Below, in pieces: positions 7,638 through 11,161 of a stretch of DNA of 11,161 bases (its first letter is position 1; each line of letters opens with the position of its first letter). The notes beneath the pieces were generated by a model. That model did no database searches and was not told the DNA's origin. It worked only from the letters and a program-made list of their open reading frames with translations. The stretch comes from Acidobacteriota bacterium (GTDB lineage Bacteria > Acidobacteriota > Terriglobia > UBA7540): positions 1-11,161 of the forward strand of contig JAKASC010000059.1 of NCBI GenBank assembly GCA_021828245.1. The letters are read 5' to 3'. Made by a program: the position numbers and the translations under genes.

Positions 7638-7967
7638 CTAAATTCGGAGGGGAATGGGGGGTGAATGAGCCGCGTCAAAGCGCACGTTAGAGTTGGCCGA
7701 AAACGCGGTGCGCACGTTCAATCCGCCCTTGGCCTGGCGGCGATGCAACCTAATTCGCGGAGCGCGAACCTCGCGCCATTTTCGGGCCGCGGCTAACCCC
7801 AAGCCAAACACCGCAGCCAAGAGCGCCACGCCTCCGCCCGCGTTGGTTGTCATGTCGTGAAATTCCTGCCTTGGCGTGTCCCAAAAATCGCAGGTTTCGG
7901 CAATCGGCCCGGAAACGTACCACCCAAGCCACAAAAGCACCACCAAACTGAGCCAACTCACCTTCAC
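7638..7967 (-). CDS. Small two-helix membrane protein at the head of the RND genes, unknown function
   Basis: 109 residues, not recognised as a named family. The protein looks real: Trp-rich helix MKVSWLSLVVLLWLGWYVSG (TM1 about 4-20), a loop at 21-43 rich in acidic residues and containing C26, H37 and M39, then a Gly/Ala/Leu helix (TM2 about 44-61) followed by a basic segment (RKWREVR...RLHRRQAK). By the positive-inside rule both ends should be cytoplasmic and the acidic loop periplasmic. It ends HSPPIPLRI; I recall similar short proteins ahead of RND operons in other Acidobacteria, though this is from memory. Start is GTG 7967 (a second in-frame GTG lies at 7961), with an in-frame TAG just upstream and no clear Shine-Dalgarno; translation may couple to the preceding glycosidase gene, which ends 36 bases away. 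It may be an accessory subunit or metal sensor of the pump, by position only. Confidence 0.72.
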   Translation of the reverse strand: MKVSWLSLVVLLWLGWYVSGPIAETCDFWDTPRQEFHDMTTNAGGGVALLAAVFGLGLAAARKWREVRAPRIRLHRRQAKGGLNVRTAFSANSNVRFDAAHSPPIPLRI

Positions 7968-8003
7968 GGCAAAAGGGATGCTATCACGGCGCGCCTAAGT
8001 TGG

Positions 8004-9764
8004 CTACCGAAAACTGCTTTCGTACCATTTTTTCATCACCGCCATGGCGGGCTTCCCCCATGGGGTTAACGAGCTGTCGTGCGGGCCACCCTCTCCGTTG
8101 GTGCCTACTTTCCACCAGTACATGCCTTCAAACCAAGGTTGGCGATAAAAGGCTCGAAAAATGGCCTCATAACAGCGAGCCTGGAGCGCCAGGTCCACCG
8201 TCGCGCGCCCCGAGTCGTTCCACGGCTTTTGGTTTGCGCCAGGCCTGCTGGGGAAACCAACTTCGGTGAAAATGACGGGCTTATGAAATTTGTCCTCCAC
8301 CGCTTCAACCTGAGCGACCACCGAAGCGGTGGAAAGATTGGCTGGCAATGGGTAGTATTCCTGCAGGCCAAGGTAATCGAGCGCGTCCCAAAATTTAATG
8401 TGACCGAACTCGCCGCCAAAGTTGGCCGCATAGGTCAACGGGCCGGGATAGAGCTTCCGCACACGGGCAATCACGTGGCGCCAAGCGGCTGTATCGGTCG
8501 AAAGGTGGACAAATTCGCCGCCCACGCAAAAGATGTCCGCATGAACTTCCGTAGCAAGACGTGCATAATGGTCAATAAATTTTTGATAGGCTACAAACCA
8601 CGCCTCCTCACGAGCCTGGGAGGTGAACTTCAAGCTGCCAGCGTACCGCCCGCCGCGCACCCACATGCCCGGTTTCAACATCACCTTCATGCCCAGCGCG
8701 TGAGCTACGCGCGCCATTTCGCGGATACCTTCATCGCTCTCCCAACTGTGCCGGCCAAAGCTGCCGATTCTCACCGAGCCGATGCGCGTCCATCCGTAAG
8801 GAACCAATGCCACGGCATTTACGCCGTCGCTCCGCAGAGCTTTCAACATGTGCCGGGCCCCAGCCGAAGCGTAAGGGTCGGGAAACTCGGCTGAGAAATT
8901 CACTCCCTTTTGAAAAAAGATTTTGGGGTAAGGCGCCTCGATGGGATTCGGCGGATAGGCCGCCAGGGCGGCGCGGTTGGCCGCGAGTTGATGCCGGCGA
9001 AAGGCTTGGTGGAGCTGCGGCCCGCCCCAGTGGAGAGCAACAGCCAATAGCGCGGTTATAATGCCCCCAAGGATGGCCGGTCTCGAGCTGGCATTCCAAG
9101 CCTCGGCACAGCAGGGTGACCTCAAAACGCTCGCCACCAATGCCGCCAGAAACATTGCCGCCAAGGGCAGGAAATCCCAATATCGCGGTGGGCCAAAAAA
9201 ACCGCGACGGAAAATGAAGACGCCGATCGCCGCCGGCAGTCCTGCCGCAGCCAGCAAACTTGCTACCCGCGCCCCATATCGCGGTAAACACCAGCCAGAA
9301 AGCATCCAAGTGAAACCCAGGCCGAGAACAGCCAACAACAGAATGTCGTGGAGAATAGCGGTAAAGTGAAGCTGGCCAAACGGACCTGGGCGGAGTATCG
9401 CTGCTTGCGCTTCTTCAGCCCATACCGCGGCGCCCAGTCCCACGAGAACTCGGGCCCCGGCGTGAAGCCGACGAATCAGCACCGCCGCAAGGAGCGTCAC
9501 CACCAAGACAACAACCCATAAGTGGTGCGGCTGAAGGGAGCGAAAATCCTGCGGATGGGCGGCGAAATCTGGGGGAGTACTCCAAACGAACACCCGATGG
9601 AGTGAAACATCCACAATCCTCAACCGATAACCCAACAAGAGGGTGGCCGCGAGCGAAGGCAACGCAAACAGAGAAAATTGACCGAGCCACCAGACCGGGA
9701 AATAAAACGCCAGGCAAGCGAGCCAGATCCGAACCCACCTCGGTTTTATCCGATCCGTCTCCAT
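8004..9764 (-). CDS. Polytopic membrane protein fused to GH113-like TIM-barrel glycosidase
   Basis: 586 residues from ATG 9764. Residues about 12-250 hold roughly seven or eight hydrophobic helices (for example 82-99, 137-158, 165-187, 198-215 and 229-247). Residues about 283-586 resemble glycoside hydrolase family 113, the (beta/alpha)8 family that includes an Alicyclobacillus beta-mannanase. It opens KGVNFSAEF and has DGVNAVALVPYGW. CVGGEFVHLS carries the candidate acid/base Glu417, and VIFTEVGFPSRPGA the candidate nucleophile Glu501. WFEGMYWWKVG supplies the barrel-end tryptophans. Both catalytic glutamates are present, so it is probably active; substrate unknown. The enzyme domain should face the periplasm, but the helix count is too uncertain to fix topology. 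An in-frame ATG at 9878 would add 38 hydrophilic residues and overlap the upstream gene by 10 bases; 9764 is preferred because it puts MxxxRxKxR directly before the first helix, though neither start has a strong ribosome site. Confidence 0.88.
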   Translation of the reverse strand: METDRIKPRWVRIWLACLAFYFPVWWLGQFSLFALPSLAATLLLGYRLRIVDVSLHRVFVWSTPPDFAAHPQDFRSLQPHHLWVVVLVVTLLAAVLIRRLHAGARVLVGLGAAVWAEEAQAAILRPGPFGQLHFTAILHDILLLAVLGLGFTWMLSGWCLPRYGARVASLLAAAGLPAAIGVFIFRRGFFGPPRYWDFLPLAAMFLAALVASVLRSPCCAEAWNASSRPAILGGIITALLAVALHWGGPQLHQAFRRHQLAANRAALAAYPPNPIEAPYPKIFFQKGVNFSAEFPDPYASAGARHMLKALRSDGVNAVALVPYGWTRIGSVRIGSFGRHSWESDEGIREMARVAHALGMKVMLKPGMWVRGGRYAGSLKFTSQAREEAWFVAYQKFIDHYARLATEVHADIFCVGGEFVHLSTDTAAWRHVIARVRKLYPGPLTYAANFGGEFGHIKFWDALDYLGLQEYYPLPANLSTASVVAQVEAVEDKFHKPVIFTEVGFPSRPGANQKPWNDSGRATVDLALQARCYEAIFRAFYRQPWFEGMYWWKVGTNGEGGPHDSSLTPWGKPAMAVMKKWYESSFR

Positions 9765-9868
9765 TTTTGGCTCGCCCCCAAAAGAGTCATGGCTCGACCC
9801 TGCCGCCCGGTTGAAGGAACCCAACCCAGAATTCCAAAGTCCAACGGACGTACCGCCAACGCCATCCG

Positions 9869-11161
9869 TTACTTCCATTCGGCGACAGCGTAGGTCTCAA
9901 GCCGGGGCAATGTGAAAGTGAGCCAGCCGTTCCGTGTAGTCGCTTGAAGCTCGGCCACCTCCGCCACCTCGGGAGAATAAACGCGGAGGAGTGGCGTAGA
10001 TGGCAGCGTTGCTAAACGCGCCGAAACCTTGACGTTTGGGGTTGGCTTGGCGTCATAGTTAATCAAGTGGAGTAAACAAGCATGGTTTGTCGGCTGTCGC
10101 AGAAGATTGACGGCCACGGTGCTGGGTGCTTCCACGTTCAAATTCAAACCGCGGCCCACCCAACGCACCGCGGCCACCAGCTCGTCGGCATTGCGTGGCA
10201 ACTTCCAAAACCGGCTGTGCATCGGGTCGGCGGGTGGCTTTTCGATGGCCGGGAGCACCTCGGAAAGATAAGCCACGCGCCCCGCTTTGACGCGACGCCG
10301 CTCGGAAGCCGGGAACGGCGCTCGCTCGCCCGAGGCAAGAGCCTCCGCCGGAGCATGAACCCCGAACAAATCCGCCAGTTCAAAGTCCCGGCGAAGGTCG
10401 CGGCTCTCGGTATAAAGCGAGGTCCATTCGGTCGCCACCAGTCCCCCACCCCGCCGGACAAACCGGCGAAGCGTTTCGCTCTCCGCCTCGCTCAGGCATT
10501 CCTGGTCCGCCAGCACCAAGACGCGATAACGCGAAATGTCTTTCAAATCGAAAATTATGTCAAACGGGACTTGAGCCTGAATCAGCGCTTCCTCGAAAAG
10601 CCAGGTGCTTTGATAAGGCCGGTCGTTGTTGAACGCCAGCGAGGCGTAGCCGTGGAGCACGGCCACTTCCGCGGCGCTTTCAACGTCGCGAAATAGCTCG
10701 AAGTTTTTTCGGAAGAATTCCAGGTAGCGGCGAGGCCCTGCCGGCAACTTCTGTACACTAAGCACTCCGCCCACCATGCCGAGGCACTGGCGGTTAAAAG
10801 CCATCGCCTCCGCCATTTCCAATTTCATTTGGGTTTCGGTCACGGGCGGGCCGCCGTACCGCACGCCGGTGTAAGTGAAAATGCGATTGCCGAGGCCGGT
10901 CGCCGCCAGGTAGGTGCGAATCTTGGAAATCAGGATGCCTTCTGGCGTGACGCGCGCGTCGTTGCCCTCTTCCGTCCAGACGGCTTGAGTATGGGCCAAC
11001 AGTCGCGGGTAATCCACGCCCTGAAACCAACAGGTATTCGAGCCATTCATCCCCGAACTCGGATTGCATTCAACCGCTGTCGCGGGGCGCAGACTATGGA
11101 TAAACGCCGCCATCTCCTGGTAGTAGCGGGCGAGCGTTTCGCAACGGAAAGTGGTCCAATC
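9869..11161 (-). CDS. Glycoside-hydrolase-like protein with beta-galactosidase trimerisation domain, N-terminus outside window
   Basis: Partial gene: 430 residues visible. The frame stays open to the right edge, with natural protein sequence (DWTTFRCETLARYYQEM) before the ATG at 11113, so that ATG is internal even though GGAG precedes it. The first part looks like the end of a TIM-barrel hydrolase (ECNPSSG, then WTEEGN with a possible catalytic Glu, then a conserved helical run). Residues about 165-270 match the GATase-like beta-galactosidase trimerisation fold (VAVLHGYASLAF; DISRYRVLVLADQECLS; LRRFVRRGGGLVATEWTSLY), found in GH42 and related uncharacterised families. The end is a beta-sandwich-like segment (LLHLINYD...FTLPRLETYAVAEW) typical of the GH42 C-terminal domain. 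It could be a GH42-like beta-galactosidase or one of the hypothetical glycosyl-hydrolase families; the catalytic region is mostly missing, so activity cannot be judged. Same strand as, and 104 bases before, the GH113 gene. Confidence 0.8.
   Translation of the reverse strand, partial: DWTTFRCETLARYYQEMAAFIHSLRPATAVECNPSSGMNGSNTCWFQGVDYPRLLAHTQAVWTEEGNDARVTPEGILISKIRTYLAATGLGNRIFTYTGVRYGGPPVTETQMKLEMAEAMAFNRQCLGMVGGVLSVQKLPAGPRRYLEFFRKNFELFRDVESAAEVAVLHGYASLAFNNDRPYQSTWLFEEALIQAQVPFDIIFDLKDISRYRVLVLADQECLSEAESETLRRFVRRGGGLVATEWTSLYTESRDLRRDFELADLFGVHAPAEALASGERAPFPASERRRVKAGRVAYLSEVLPAIEKPPADPMHSRFWKLPRNADELVAAVRWVGRGLNLNVEAPSTVAVNLLRQPTNHACLLHLINYDAKPTPNVKVSARLATLPSTPLLRVYSPEVAEVAELQATTRNGWLTFTLPRLETYAVAEWK

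Noticed and set aside
7968..8003. Possible terminator between the GH113 gene and the small membrane protein
   Set aside because: Only a short CCCTTTTGCC stretch and a GGCGCGCC palindrome are present. There is no stem followed by a T-run.
9765..9878. N-terminal extension of the GH113 fusion to ATG 9878
   Set aside because: It adds 38 hydrophilic residues, overlaps the upstream gene by 10 bases and has no ribosome site; 9764 is preferred, though not with certainty.
11111..11113. ATG 11113 as the true start of the GH42-like gene
   Set aside because: The frame is open upstream to the window edge and encodes plausible protein. A start here would begin in the middle of a TIM-barrel helix.

Overview
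This is a GC-rich bacterial chromosomal segment. Every convincing gene lies on the minus strand, so transcription runs from high to low coordinates. I see no tRNA, rRNA, CRISPR array, insertion sequence or attachment site. The radical SAM family, the shape of the RND system with a small membrane protein in front of it, and the GH113/GH42-like enzymes together suggest a soil-type Acidobacteria genome. That is a judgement from family resemblance, not a proven placement.

Layout, in transcription order. (1) 11161-9869: C-terminal 430 residues of a large glycoside-hydrolase-like protein with a beta-galactosidase trimerisation (GATase-like) domain; its N-terminus is outside the window. (2) 9764-8004: a polytopic membrane region fused to a GH113-type TIM-barrel glycosidase. 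(3) 7967-7638: a 109-residue two-helix membrane protein of unknown function. (4) 7458-6037, 5991-4927 and 4925-1821: a complete tripartite RND efflux set of outer membrane factor, periplasmic adaptor and inner-membrane pump, in CzcCBA/CusCBA-like order. (5) 1739-759: a radical SAM protein with an extra cysteine cluster at its C-terminus. (6) 706 to the left edge: an exported PAP2-superfamily phosphatase, cut by the window before its last catalytic motif.

The two glycosidase genes probably work together on a polysaccharide or glycoconjugate at or outside the membrane. The RND set should pump a cation or a small toxic compound from periplasm or membrane across the outer membrane. The pump carries an acidic TM4 signature of the heavy-metal branch, but the adaptor is short and shows no recognisable lipoyl motif, so the substrate is open. 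Adaptor and pump genes are one base apart and almost certainly translationally coupled. The outer membrane factor has a 179-base leader with three possible hairpins, one overlapping its Shine-Dalgarno sequence.

The most interesting points are the small two-helix protein with an acidic periplasmic loop at the head of the efflux genes, the non-canonical adaptor, the membrane-fused GH113 enzyme, and the pairing of an uncharacterised radical SAM enzyme with a PAP2 protein that lacks the usual first motif. No gene-free stretch exceeds 300 bases.
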